Source: Bacteroidales bacterium | GTDB taxonomy: Bacteria; Bacteroidota; Bacteroidia; Bacteroidales; ML635J-15 | Assembly: GCA_016937855.1 (NCBI GenBank) | Contig: JAFGVU010000195.1 | Coordinates: 1 to 64,000, forward strand | DNA: 64,000 nucleotides | Reading direction: 5' to 3' | In this document: positions 46,113 to 54,558 of the stretch, piece by piece | How the letters are laid out: each line of letters begins with the position of its first letter | How positions within the stretch are numbered: position 1 is the stretch's first letter | Position numbers and translations under genes: made by a program | Notes under the pieces: generated by a model | The model's database searches: none | The model's input: the letters and a program-made list of their open reading frames with translations, nothing else | Told to the model about the DNA's origin: nothing

Positions 46113-47756
46113 ATGAAAAACAAAATATTATTATTTCTTACATTTATATTTTTTGCAATTATTAGCTTTGCGGGAAATCTTACGAAAGATGACTTAACTA
46201 AAGGGAAATGGATGACAAAAGCCGACGGTTTTTATCCAACTCCTATTATGCCCGATGCCGATGATAATGTAAAAACTGTAAGCAGATTCAAGACGATAAT
46301 TTTCCATGAGGATGGAACGTTTTCGATGGATTCTGCAAAACACGAATATCCAGGAAAGTATTATATCGATGGAGACAAAGTTAAACTTGTTTTTGAGGCA
46401 ACGCAAGTTATACATTACAGTAGAAATACAGATCCTAACACTTCTGACAGAGGTTATGTTACAACACCAGAAATAATTGAGCTTAGTCCTCGAACTGCAA
46501 AAATTGTTGATGGAAAACTAGTTGTGGATAATGATGTGCAATATGAAAACAGATCGGCAGCAATGCACGGACTCCTTAAGTTTTGGGAGTTTACAGGGTT
46601 TGCAAATGCTACTTTTGGACACTTAATAATGCTAATAGTTGGATTGGTTTTTATTTTTCTTGCTATTAGATATAATTATGAACCTCTTTTACTAATTCCA
46701 ATTGGTGTAGGTATTATTATTGGAAACATACCCATGTTTCAGGCTGTGGACTTTAACTTAAAGTTAGGAATTTACGAACCTGGATCTGTAATGCATATTC
46801 TTTACGGTGGTGTTGTGCAAGGATGGTTTCCTCCTTTAATTTTTCTTGGAATTGGAGCGATGACAGATTTTTCATCATTAATTTCAAATCCACGTTTAAT
46901 GCTACTCGGTGCAGCAGCTCAATTTGGGGTTTTTGCTACATTTTTACTCGCTTTAATGGTGGGATTTCATCCAGCCGAAGCAGGTGCAATAGGTATTATT
47001 GGTGGTGCAGATGGTCCAACAGCAATATTTATATCATCCAAGCTCGCAAACGGTCTAAATATTATTGGTTTTGATGCGCTCGGGGCGCCAATTTATGTCA
47101 AAAATTTAATTGGGCCAATTGCTATTGCTGCATATTCGTACATGGCGCTTGTCCCTGTTATTCAGCCGCCAATTGTTAATCTTTTAACTACAAAAAAAGA
47201 AAGACTAATACGAATGAATGCCCCCAGACAGGTTTCGAAAATCGAAAAGATTATATTCCCAATTGTAGGATTGCTGCTTACGGCATATCTTTCACCGACA
47301 GCTTTGCCGCTCTTAGGAATGCTTTTCTTTGGAAATATCCTAAAAGAAAGTGGTGTAACACGTAGATTGGCAGAAACAGCTGCAAATCCATTAATTGATA
47401 CAATTACGATACTTCTTGGGTTAACTGTAGGAGCTTCGACACAAGCCGATGTATTCTTAACTTACGATTCTGTAATGATTTTTATTATGGGGGCGCTTTC
47501 ATTTATCTTGGCAACTGCTGCTGGAGTAATGGCCGCTAAAATAATGAATTGGTTATCACCAAAATCAAATCCTGTAAATCCGATAATAGGTTGTGCAGGA
47601 GTATCGGCAGTGCCCGATAGTGCAAGGGTGGCACAAGAGCTTGGTCATAAAGCTGACCATAACAATTATTTACTGATGCATGCTATGGCTCCTAACGTTT
47701 CTGGGGTTATTGGCTCTGCTGTTGCAGCAGGTATTATTTTAAGTTTCTTACTTTAG
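46113..47756 (+). CDS. mmdB: Na+-translocating decarboxylase beta subunit with N-terminal periplasmic domain
   Basis: A 547-residue protein. The C-terminal part (about 165-547) is the OadB/MmdB Na+ pump: LLIPIGVGIIIGNIP, the catalytic-site stretch GGADGPTAIF, and ISSKLAN; it decarboxylates carboxybiotin and exports Na+. Residues 1-20 are a signal peptide (FAIISFAG), and about 22-150 form a soluble beta-rich domain (LTKGKWMTKADGFYPTP ... FHEDGTFSMDS ... GKYYIDGDKVKLVFE) that looks lipocalin-like. OadB proteins usually have about 380-430 residues, so this extension is extra. The ATG at 46113 is used because the upstream TTG would add a polar tail before the signal peptide. A terminator follows. 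Confidence 0.92.
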   Translation: MKNKILLFLTFIFFAIISFAGNLTKDDLTKGKWMTKADGFYPTPIMPDADDNVKTVSRFKTIIFHEDGTFSMDSAKHEYPGKYYIDGDKVKLVFEATQVIHYSRNTDPNTSDRGYVTTPEIIELSPRTAKIVDGKLVVDNDVQYENRSAAMHGLLKFWEFTGFANATFGHLIMLIVGLVFIFLAIRYNYEPLLLIPIGVGIIIGNIPMFQAVDFNLKLGIYEPGSVMHILYGGVVQGWFPPLIFLGIGAMTDFSSLISNPRLMLLGAAAQFGVFATFLLALMVGFHPAEAGAIGIIGGADGPTAIFISSKLANGLNIIGFDALGAPIYVKNLIGPIAIAAYSYMALVPVIQPPIVNLLTTKKERLIRMNAPRQVSKIEKIIFPIVGLLLTAYLSPTALPLLGMLFFGNILKESGVTRRLAETAANPLIDTITILLGLTVGASTQADVFLTYDSVMIFIMGALSFILATAAGVMAAKIMNWLSPKSNPVNPIIGCAGVSAVPDSARVAQELGHKADHNNYLLMHAMAPNVSGVIGSAVAAGIILSFLL

Positions 47757-47775
47757 AACTAATATAACTTTAACT

Positions 47776-47801
47776 AATGCTCCTTTTGGAGCATTTTTTT
47801 T
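47776..47801 (+). terminator. Rho-independent terminator of the methylmalonyl-CoA operon
   Basis: An 8-bp stem AATGCTCC/GGAGCATT with a TTTT loop (47776-47795), followed by TTTTTTG. It lies 20 bases after the mmdB stop. Confidence 0.85.
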
Positions 47802-47816
47802 GTAAAAGATTTGCCT

Positions 47817-48542
47817 ATGAAAGCTATGATTTTTGCAGCAGGGCTTGGCACCAGACTTGCTCCATTAACCGACACAATGCCAAAAGCTATGGTTCCAATT
47901 GCCGGAAAACCTATGTTGCAACTTCAAATCGAAAAACTAATAAAATCAGGAGTTAAGTATATTGTTATTAATGTGCATCATTTTGCCGAGCAGATAATTG
48001 AATTTATTAATAAACAAGATTTTGAAGCAGAGATTGTAATCTCAGATGAGTCGGACCTATTGCTAAATACCGGTGGAGGCCTGAAAAATGTAAAGAAATA
48101 TTTTAAGCCCGGCGACGACTTTTTGTTACATAATGTCGATATATATTCTGATATCAATCTAATTGATATTTATAAGTATCACAAGACGACCCCCAATCTT
48201 GTTACAATGGCCGTCAAACATCGAAAAAGTACAAATTATTTACTATTTGATGACGATAGACGTTTATGCGGTTGGAAAAGCTATAAAACAGATTCAGAGA
48301 TCATCTCTATCAATAAAGATAGCTATGACGAAATGGCTTTTAGTGGGATTTACATGTTTAATTACCAAATATTTGATTTGTTCGAAAAGGAAGGTGCCTT
48401 TACAATTATCCCCGAATTACTCCGCATAGCAATAATGCACCACATCGGAGGATGGGTGCATGATAATAATTTTATACTCGATTTAGGAAAACCTGAGGCT
48501 ATAGCTCAATGTGAGAATTATCTAAAATCTGTTAAAACCTAA
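47817..48542 (+). CDS. Sugar-phosphate nucleotidyltransferase
   Basis: A 241-residue NDP-sugar pyrophosphorylase-type enzyme. The N-terminal signature is MIFAAGLGTRLAPLTDTMPKAMVPIAGKPML; the middle has ETGGGLKN-like LLNTGGGLKNVKKYF and the metal-binding HNVDIYSD. It makes an NDP-sugar from NTP and a sugar-1-phosphate. The compact size and HNVDIYSD motif recall the MurU/GlmU-N-like group that acts on MurNAc-1-P in cell-wall recycling, but the substrate is unproven. ATG 47817 is chosen over the TTG at 47811. Its stop overlaps the stop of the convergent thioredoxin gene (CTAA). Confidence 0.85.
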   Translation: MKAMIFAAGLGTRLAPLTDTMPKAMVPIAGKPMLQLQIEKLIKSGVKYIVINVHHFAEQIIEFINKQDFEAEIVISDESDLLLNTGGGLKNVKKYFKPGDDFLLHNVDIYSDINLIDIYKYHKTTPNLVTMAVKHRKSTNYLLFDDDRRLCGWKSYKTDSEIISINKDSYDEMAFSGIYMFNYQIFDLFEKEGAFTIIPELLRIAIMHHIGGWVHDNNFILDLGKPEAIAQCENYLKSVKT

Positions 48543-48937
48543 AAATATGCTTCAAGTTTTTGAACTAAAGCTGCTTTGTCGTGATATCCTATAATTCTTG
48601 CAATTTCTTTCCCGTCTTTAAAAACAATCATCGCAGGAATACCTGTTATCTGATATTTTTGAGATAAGTTTTTGTTTTGGTCAGTGTTAACCTTAGAAAT
48701 AACAATCTTTTTTTGATATTCGTTAGCTACTTCTTCTAAAACCGGTTGCATCATTTTACACGGACGACACCAGTCTGCATAAAAATCGACTAAAACCAAT
48801 CCCGATTTAATTCCATTTTCGAAATTAGCTTCATTTAATAATACAATTTTGGAATCAGCTGTTTGTGCTTTTAACTGAGGGATTGCAATAAATCCAAATA
48901 GCAACATTGTTGACAATACTAAAACAATTTTTTTCAT
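48539..48937 (-). CDS. Exported thioredoxin-family protein
   Basis: A 132-residue protein with a signal peptide (ends LKAQ, about residue 25) followed by a complete thioredoxin fold: active site ADWCRPCKMMQP, FADK-like strand KVNTDQNKNLSQKYQITGIPAMIVFKDGKE with the cis-proline. The glycine of the usual WCGPC is arginine. It would act on disulfides in the periplasm. It is the last gene of a six-gene minus-strand operon, 23 bases after miaA. Confidence 0.88.
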   Translation of the reverse strand: MKKIVLVLSTMLLFGFIAIPQLKAQTADSKIVLLNEANFENGIKSGLVLVDFYADWCRPCKMMQPVLEEVANEYQKKIVISKVNTDQNKNLSQKYQITGIPAMIVFKDGKEIARIIGYHDKAALVQKLEAYF

Positions 48938-48960
48938 ACCTGCTTTTTTATTAATTAAAC

Positions 48961-49875
48961 TTAAAATACTTTAAAATTAATATGTTCAATGATCATTTTT
49001 TTATCCTCGGGGCTAAACCAAACAGCATCTTTATATCTTCTAAACCATGTTAATTGTCTTCGTGCATAATGACGTGTGTTTCGTTTGATCAATTCAACAG
49101 TTTTCTCAAAACTTTGTTCACCTTTGGACTCAAAAAAATCAAAGAACTCTTTGTAACCGATTGTTTTAAGAGCCACCAAACCTTTATATTTAAGTAAACT
49201 ACGTGCTTCATTTTCTAACCCCTCATCCAACATTTGGTCAACTCTTAAATTTATTCGTTCATAAAGCAGGTCTCTATCTAAATCTATGCCAATTTTTATG
49301 ATATTAAAACTTCGTTCTGTATTTTTATTTTTCCTGTAATCCGAAAAAGGCTTTCCTGTTGCTCTATAAATCTCAATTGCACGCATTATTCGTTGTGGAT
49401 TCTTAAGGTCCACAACTTTGTAATATTCAGGGTCGATTTTTTGTAATTCAAATCGTATAGCTTCAAGTCCTTTCTCCTCGAAAAGCTTTGTTACTTCATT
49501 TCTTATTTTGGGGTCATGATCGGGCATTTCGTCAACTCCGTTACATATTGCGTCAATGTACAAACCCGAGCCTCCAACCATAAATGCAATGTCATTCTTT
49601 TGGAAATATTTGTCAAGGCTTTTTATTGTGTCTGATTCAAATTGACTTATGCTGTAATGATCTTGAATAGAAATACTGTTGATAAAGTGATGCTTTACTT
49701 TTGAAAGATGTAAAGAATCCGGTTTTGCAACACCAACTCCAAGTTCTTTATAAAATTGTCGAGAATCGCATGAGAAAATTTCGGCATTATAGTTTATTGC
49801 CAATTCTATACTAAGATTTGTTTTACCAACTCCGGTAGGTCCGAACAAAATTACAAGATGTTTCGATTTTGTCAT
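48961..49875 (-). CDS. miaA: tRNA dimethylallyltransferase
   Basis: A 304-residue enzyme that adds a dimethylallyl group to A37 of tRNAs reading UNN codons. P-loop ILFGPTGVGKTNLSIELA, the DSRQFYKELGVGVAKPD motif, VGGSGLYIDAICNG, and the C-terminal NTRHYARRQLTWFRR are diagnostic. Length is normal. Its ATG overlaps the preceding gene stop by one base. No rearrangement is visible. Confidence 0.96.
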   Translation of the reverse strand: MTKSKHLVILFGPTGVGKTNLSIELAINYNAEIFSCDSRQFYKELGVGVAKPDSLHLSKVKHHFINSISIQDHYSISQFESDTIKSLDKYFQKNDIAFMVGGSGLYIDAICNGVDEMPDHDPKIRNEVTKLFEEKGLEAIRFELQKIDPEYYKVVDLKNPQRIMRAIEIYRATGKPFSDYRKNKNTERSFNIIKIGIDLDRDLLYERINLRVDQMLDEGLENEARSLLKYKGLVALKTIGYKEFFDFFESKGEQSFEKTVELIKRNTRHYARRQLTWFRRYKDAVWFSPEDKKMIIEHINFKVF

Positions 49876-50396
49876 TAAATATCGTAGTCGTCTATGTTGT
49901 CGAAACCAAATTCTTCAGGATTATCAAAAAAATCTTCGGGGTCTTCGTCATCAAAATCATCAGGAATACTATCATCAATAAACACTTGTTTAGGTGATTT
50001 TCCATGTGAGAGTGTGCAAATAGGAAACTCCAGATTATTGTCGTCGTCAGATTTTGATCTTATATTAACTATTTCGATAAAGAAAAATCTTACCGAAAAA
50101 AAGTCGAAAATGTAGATGTAACGCTGTCCTTTATGGGGTTCAAAATGTGAAAGCTTTGTGTCTTTCATTAGTAAAACATCAGCCTGAAACTCTTCGTCTA
50201 TTTTACTTTCAGCTATCTCCTGAACCTTATCCCAATCTTTGTTAGACAAATAAAATGTGCTCATCATTGTTGAGTCAAAGTCACAAGCTGTTTGTATAGC
50301 TTTATGGAGTTCTTCAAAACTATCATCAGAGAATATCTCGATATCTCTGACAAAGTCGTCGCTTTCGCCTGATATAAGTCTGAATTTAATTATCAT
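49875..50396 (-). CDS. Plasmid pRiA4b ORF-3-like (IS1096 TnpR-family) protein
   Basis: A 173-residue protein. The beta-rich part (FRLISGESDDFVRDIEIFSDDSF ... AIQTACDFDSTMMSTFYLS ... YIYDF-like YIYIFDFFSVRFFFIEI) matches the Plasmid_pRiA4b_Orf3 family. The C-terminus is a run of acidic residues (DDFDDEDPEDFFDN). Family names mention IS1096, but no transposase or inverted repeats are present; in Bacteroidota this gene normally sits beside miaA-like housekeeping genes (from memory). Function unknown. It overlaps the reductase by 11 bases and miaA by 1. Confidence 0.75.
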   Translation of the reverse strand: MIIKFRLISGESDDFVRDIEIFSDDSFEELHKAIQTACDFDSTMMSTFYLSNKDWDKVQEIAESKIDEEFQADVLLMKDTKLSHFEPHKGQRYIYIFDFFSVRFFFIEIVNIRSKSDDDNNLEFPICTLSHGKSPKQVFIDDSIPDDFDDEDPEDFFDNPEEFGFDNIDDYDI

Positions 50397-51426
50397 ACTG
50401 CAAATTTAATAAAAATTTTATTGTGTCTATATTATCAGCATAATCTGTTAAACTTGGTTTTTGTGTTTGCCCCGGTAAAATCGAGTTTTTTATTTTAGTG
50501 TCTTTGCAAACAATACATTGTATCTCATTTTTATGCATTGCAATAAAATTAGATATGGCATCTAAGTTTTCGTAAGATCTATAGTTTAATACCGAAATAG
50601 GAGAGTGCAATGCTTCTTTTTCTACTAATAAACAATTTCCAAAGTTTATATGTATTGTTCTATTCATTGCCAACATAGTATATTGATAATTAAAATTATT
50701 GGCATATTTGTGATTATCTATTAAATCGGCATATTTTTGAAAAGCTTTACCCATATCATTAAAATCATAATCCATAGGAACAAAAAAAGAAGAAACGTTT
50801 CTACATCCCAATCCAAAATATCGAAATACATCGTCGGCAATCAATTCTAAATCATCATTTGTTTCAGTCCCGGTCAGAATCGCAATAGAGTTGCGATTAT
50901 GTCTTAGTATTTTAGGGTATGACCCAAAATAATATTCAAAATATCTGTTTGTATTATTATTTCCGGTAGCAATTACTGCATTGAAATCTTCAAGTTTCTG
51001 GTCGGAAATCAGAATTTTATCCAATTCTGTTGTGATTTCATTATTAATGGTATTAATTACCCATTTGAAGAGGATATTGTCTTTTGAAGAAAGTTTTATC
51101 CTAATTTTTGCTCCACAAATAAATCCACAAATTAAGTCATGCAAACCAACTAATGGGATGTTGCCCGCAGATATAATACCAAGTTTTATGTTTTCTAAGC
51201 CGTTAACAGGAATGTTGTATGCGTCAACCCAATTGTTTATGTTTTGTTTTTTTAGTAAATCGCTCCACTCTGTCAAAGCAAATCGAACATTTTGCTCTGT
51301 AAACCATGGATTGTTTACCCTAATATTATTAAATCCGGGGAATTCGGATGTTTTCTCTTCGAGGCAAACTCTGTTAAATAATTCTCCTAGGTCTGATAAT
51401 ATCTGTACTCTTTCTGATAATTTCAT
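50386..51426 (-). CDS. LuxC-like acyl-CoA reductase
   Basis: A 346-residue protein of the LuxC/acyl-CoA reductase family (aldehyde dehydrogenase superfamily). It shows SAGNIPLVGLHDLICGFICG, VIATGNNNTNRYFEYYFG, HNRNSIAILTG and the probable active-site cysteine in FRYFGLGCRNVSSFFVP. It would reduce an acyl-CoA to an aldehyde with NAD(P)H, but no luciferase genes are near, so bioluminescence is not implied. ATG 51426 (MKLSERVQIL) is preferred over the TTG at 51459, which overlaps the previous gene. Confidence 0.85.
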   Translation of the reverse strand: MKLSERVQILSDLGELFNRVCLEEKTSEFPGFNNIRVNNPWFTEQNVRFALTEWSDLLKKQNINNWVDAYNIPVNGLENIKLGIISAGNIPLVGLHDLICGFICGAKIRIKLSSKDNILFKWVINTINNEITTELDKILISDQKLEDFNAVIATGNNNTNRYFEYYFGSYPKILRHNRNSIAILTGTETNDDLELIADDVFRYFGLGCRNVSSFFVPMDYDFNDMGKAFQKYADLIDNHKYANNFNYQYTMLAMNRTIHINFGNCLLVEKEALHSPISVLNYRSYENLDAISNFIAMHKNEIQCIVCKDTKIKNSILPGQTQKPSLTDYADNIDTIKFLLNLQYDN

Positions 51427-51427
51427 T

Positions 51428-52051
51428 CTAATAACCCATTTCGTTCCAAGCTTCGTCAAATGCTTGATTTATTTCATTCATATTGTCGGGGTTGATAGAA
51501 TACATAATTATAAAGTAAATCAATAATATTGCTCCAAGAGCAAGTCCTATGATTGCACAAATTCTACCTGCATTAAGATTTCCTAGTGAAGATTGCTTGT
51601 ATAGACTAGGGTTTGCTGCGTAAGCTTTTTTAGCTTTTCCTGCCAAGATTAAAGCTATAATCGCCAAAATTGGTCCCAAAAAGGGTCCGCAGCAACATAA
51701 ACTTAAAATGGAAAGAATCCCAAGAGTTAGAACTCCAGCCGAATTAGGAATATTAATTTTAAAGTTGTTTTGATGTGCATGATTAGGTTGTTGATAATTA
51801 TTTTGAGCTTGGTAGCTTTGTTGCTGATTAAACTGCTGTTGGTTTTGCTGTGGAAACTCCGTTTGTTGGTTTGCAGTATATTGATTGCTATGATTATTAG
51901 AGTTTGGGTCAAAACCTCGGTTTGGGTTCTGATCCTGATAAGTTTCCTGTCCAGGGATAGGAGGGATTTGGTTTATTTCAGGGATACTTGCATGAGAATT
52001 GTCCTTCTCGTTAAAATCATTTTGTTTTAAATTTTTATTATCATTTTCCAT
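51428..52051 (-). CDS. CCC-motif membrane protein with Gln/Asn-rich N-terminus
   Basis: A 207-residue protein. Residues 1-100 are disordered, rich in Gln, Asn and Pro (many QQ and NN runs). Residues about 105-185 hold two membrane helices with LGILSILSLCCCGPFLGPILA and a cytoplasmic loop, then AGRICAIIGLALGAILLI. The CCC motif places it in the DUF4190-like CCC-motif membrane proteins of Bacteroidota. The typical partner, DUF2752, is directly upstream. Function unknown. Confidence 0.8.
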   Translation of the reverse strand: MENDNKNLKQNDFNEKDNSHASIPEINQIPPIPGQETYQDQNPNRGFDPNSNNHSNQYTANQQTEFPQQNQQQFNQQQSYQAQNNYQQPNHAHQNNFKINIPNSAGVLTLGILSILSLCCCGPFLGPILAIIALILAGKAKKAYAANPSLYKQSSLGNLNAGRICAIIGLALGAILLIYFIIMYSINPDNMNEINQAFDEAWNEMGY

Positions 52052-52061
52052 AACTTTCTTT

Positions 52062-52352
52062 TTAATGGTTTATTAGAATATATACATAATTCAAAGATAT
52101 AATAATTGCATTAAATATGAAAAAATATTTTAAAATTTTGGCACCATTACGAAAATCAAATTTTAAGTGCAGTAAAAGATAAATTATCATAAAAACTAAA
52201 GGGATAAGAGCAGGGTAGTTTAAAATGCTTTCTACTACATGTCCTCTCAGTAGTTCAATGATAGATCTTTGCATGCCACATCCCGGGCAGGGTAATCCTG
52301 TGGTTTCTTTAACAGGACAAGGCAACATGTGTCTTTCGAGCCAATCTAACAT
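52062..52352 (-). CDS. DUF2752 membrane protein
   Basis: A 96-residue protein with CPVKETTGLPCPGCGMQRSI, the DUF2752 hallmark with three cysteines, and two membrane helices (about 45-62 and 73-94). Function unknown. The first ATG (52352) lies only 4 bases after a strong -7 box, so it would be at or before the transcription start; the ATG at 52328 (MLPCPVKET) is a credible alternative. It heads an operon running through thioredoxin, with gaps of 23 bases or fewer, or overlaps. Confidence 0.82.
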   Translation of the reverse strand: MLDWLERHMLPCPVKETTGLPCPGCGMQRSIIELLRGHVVESILNYPALIPLVFMIIYLLLHLKFDFRNGAKILKYFFIFNAIIISLNYVYILINH

Positions 52353-52356
52353 GCAC

Positions 52357-52364
52357 CAAAAATA
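52357..52364 (-). promoter_or_regulatory. Probable -7 box of the DUF2752-miaA-thioredoxin operon
   Basis: On the minus strand TATTTTTG matches TAnnTTTG. No TTG is found 19-21 bases upstream. Its closeness to the first ATG argues for a downstream start of the DUF2752 protein. Confidence 0.4.
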
Positions 52365-52483
52365 GTAAAAATTTGAACTTATAAAATGTGTTTCTGTTAG
52401 AATCGTCGTAATAAAAATATTCGAAATAATTGGAAGCTATTTTATTTTAGATTATTTTAGATTTTTATTTAATATTTATAGTT

Positions 52484-54337
52484 TTGAAAATAAATTGGAT
52501 TATTCTTTTTATTTTAGCATCAATTACAAGCTTTGGTAAAACTGATTTGCGAAAAAAATCATTGTCTGAGTATTATATCTCCAATGCTGAGGCAATAAAA
52601 TCTATTTCAAAAGAAGACGCTTTAAAAACAATTGATTCTGGGATAATTTATCTATCTAATTTAAAAAATGATAGTCAAATTGGAGATTTATACTTTTACA
52701 AAGCCCGAATTTACGATTTTTATTATGAGTATGATTCTTCGTTCATATTTTATAAAAAAGCTGCCCCTTTTCTTATTAAATCATCAAACAAAATTGATGC
52801 TGCAAAATCGTACATAAATATTGGATATGAACATTATTATAGAGGAGAGTATGAACTTGCATTGTTCTCTTATAATTTAGCCGAAATTCTATTAGAAAAT
52901 CAAGAAGATATTCTGCTAAAGAGTAAAGTATATAACAACAAGGGGCTTCTTAAAAAATCAATTGGGGAGTATTATGAAGCCATACTTGATTTTCAACTTG
53001 TTATCGATTTGTTGGAAAATACAGAGCATGAGTTGAATTTAGCAAATGCTTTCAATAATATTGGTATAATATATTGGGAGCAGAAAAACTATCAACTTGG
53101 GATAAATTATTTCGAAAAAGCTTTGAAACTTTATTATAAAAACAACTCGACTCCCGATATTGCCTCGACGTATGTAAATATTGGTTTGATTTTTAGTAGT
53201 AAGTCCGATACAACAAAAGCTATTTATTATTATGATCAGGCTATTGATTTGTATTCGCAAATAAATAACTATCAGGAGATGGGACTTGCAATGATTAATA
53301 AAGCGGTTTTGTTGGATAAAAACAAGCGTTTTGAAGAAGCTGAGATGCTTTTTTTAAAATCACTAGAATTTTTTGATAAAGAAAAATATAATTTAGGCGT
53401 TTTTATCGTAAAATGTAACCTTAGCCAGTTTTATTCGGAGAAAGGAGACAAAAACAAAGCAATAAATTATGCTTTACAAGCAATAAGTATGACTGAAATT
53501 GACAAGCCACTCAATTATCTGTCAGAAACTTACCTAGTTTTAGCATCGACTTTTACAGAATTACGAGATTTCCAAAAGGCAAATGAGTATTTATTTAATT
53601 ATGTGCAAATCAAAGATACTGCTTTTAATATTGAAATAAACAAAGAAATTGCAGAATTGCAAACGAAATACGAAACTGATAAGAAAGATTTACAATTGGA
53701 TATATATAGCAAACAAATAAAAATAAATGAGTTAGAAATAGAACAGAGCCGGAACTATACTCTTATCGCAATTTTTATTATCATTCTAGTACTTATTTCT
53801 ACCTTTATTTTTGCAATTCTTTATTTGCAAAAAAGAAGATCTTATATGTCTTTAGTAGAGCAAAATTTTAAATTAGCAAAATCAGATATCGAAAAGGAAA
53901 AAAAGCTACTTGAAATAAAAGAACCTGAACCTAAACTTTCTTCTCAAATAAATCCAGAAACTAATATTAACGACAGTCAAAAACTAGAGTTATTAGATAG
54001 TCTGTCTAGGATAATGGAAGTCGAAAAAATATTTATGAATTCACAACTTACAATAAATGAGTTGGCAAAACTATTGAAAACAAATCGCAATTACCTATCC
54101 CAAATAATTAATGAGAATTACAATATAAATTTTAATAATTATTTAAACGAGTTTAGGGTAAGAGAAGCTAGAAAATTATTAATAAGTGAAAAATTCGACA
54201 ACTACACAATAGAGGGCATTGGTCAAACTGTTGGATTCTTTAATAGGGCTAGTTTTAACACTGCCTTTAAAAAACATACAGGTGTAACTCCCTCGTTTTT
54301 TAGAAATAACTACTTCACAATAAGTAAACTGTCTTAA
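52484..54337 (+). CDS. Membrane-bound TPR regulator with AraC-type DNA-binding domain
   Basis: A 617-residue one-component regulator. Signal peptide (ends ITSFG, about residue 19), then about eight to nine TPR repeats in the periplasm (to about 385), including NIGIIYWEQKNYQLGINYFEKAL. A coiled coil follows, one membrane helix at about 422-444, a cytoplasmic linker, and an AraC-type helix-turn-helix domain (about 515-612) with SQLTINELAKLLKTNRNYLSQII and GIGQTVGFFNRASFNTAFKKHTGVTPS. It starts at TTG; the signal peptide right after supports this. It precedes T9SS-exported proteins in the same direction and may regulate them. Confidence 0.88.
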   Translation: MKINWIILFILASITSFGKTDLRKKSLSEYYISNAEAIKSISKEDALKTIDSGIIYLSNLKNDSQIGDLYFYKARIYDFYYEYDSSFIFYKKAAPFLIKSSNKIDAAKSYINIGYEHYYRGEYELALFSYNLAEILLENQEDILLKSKVYNNKGLLKKSIGEYYEAILDFQLVIDLLENTEHELNLANAFNNIGIIYWEQKNYQLGINYFEKALKLYYKNNSTPDIASTYVNIGLIFSSKSDTTKAIYYYDQAIDLYSQINNYQEMGLAMINKAVLLDKNKRFEEAEMLFLKSLEFFDKEKYNLGVFIVKCNLSQFYSEKGDKNKAINYALQAISMTEIDKPLNYLSETYLVLASTFTELRDFQKANEYLFNYVQIKDTAFNIEINKEIAELQTKYETDKKDLQLDIYSKQIKINELEIEQSRNYTLIAIFIIILVLISTFIFAILYLQKRRSYMSLVEQNFKLAKSDIEKEKKLLEIKEPEPKLSSQINPETNINDSQKLELLDSLSRIMEVEKIFMNSQLTINELAKLLKTNRNYLSQIINENYNINFNNYLNEFRVREARKLLISEKFDNYTIEGIGQTVGFFNRASFNTAFKKHTGVTPSFFRNNYFTISKLS

Positions 54338-54511
54338 ATCAATTAATTGAGTTTACAACTAAATAATTAGTAAAATAAAGCCTCATTTTTAAGCAATTTA
54401 ACTCTATTTGCATTTTTTTATAAGTAATTGATATTCAGCAGTTTGCCATTTTGACTTGTAAAGATTGTTCATTCTTTACATACTATGTTTTTTTTTAGTG
54501 TATTTGGGTCG

Positions 54512-54519
54512 TAATTTTG
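54512..54519 (+). promoter_or_regulatory. Probable -7 box of the propeller protein gene
   Basis: TAATTTTG matches TAnnTTTG and lies 39 bases before the start codon. No -33 TTG sits at the right distance, which fits a promoter that needs an activator such as the AraC-type regulator upstream. Confidence 0.4.
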
Positions 54520-54558
54520 GAAAAGATTAACAAAATTATCAATTAAAAAAATGTAGTC

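Noticed and set aside
49875..50396. Insertion sequence, because the family name mentions IS1096 TnpR
   Set aside because: No transposase, no terminal inverted repeats, and the gene is embedded by overlaps in a housekeeping operon.
50386..51426. Bioluminescence locus suggested by the LuxC-like reductase
   Set aside because: No luxA, luxB, luxD or luxE homologue is near; LuxC-like reductases are common in non-luminous Bacteroidota.
52479..52486. TAGTTTTG as a -7 box for the TPR/AraC gene
   Set aside because: It overlaps the TTG start codon; the signal peptide directly after that codon supports translation from it, so the match is probably chance.
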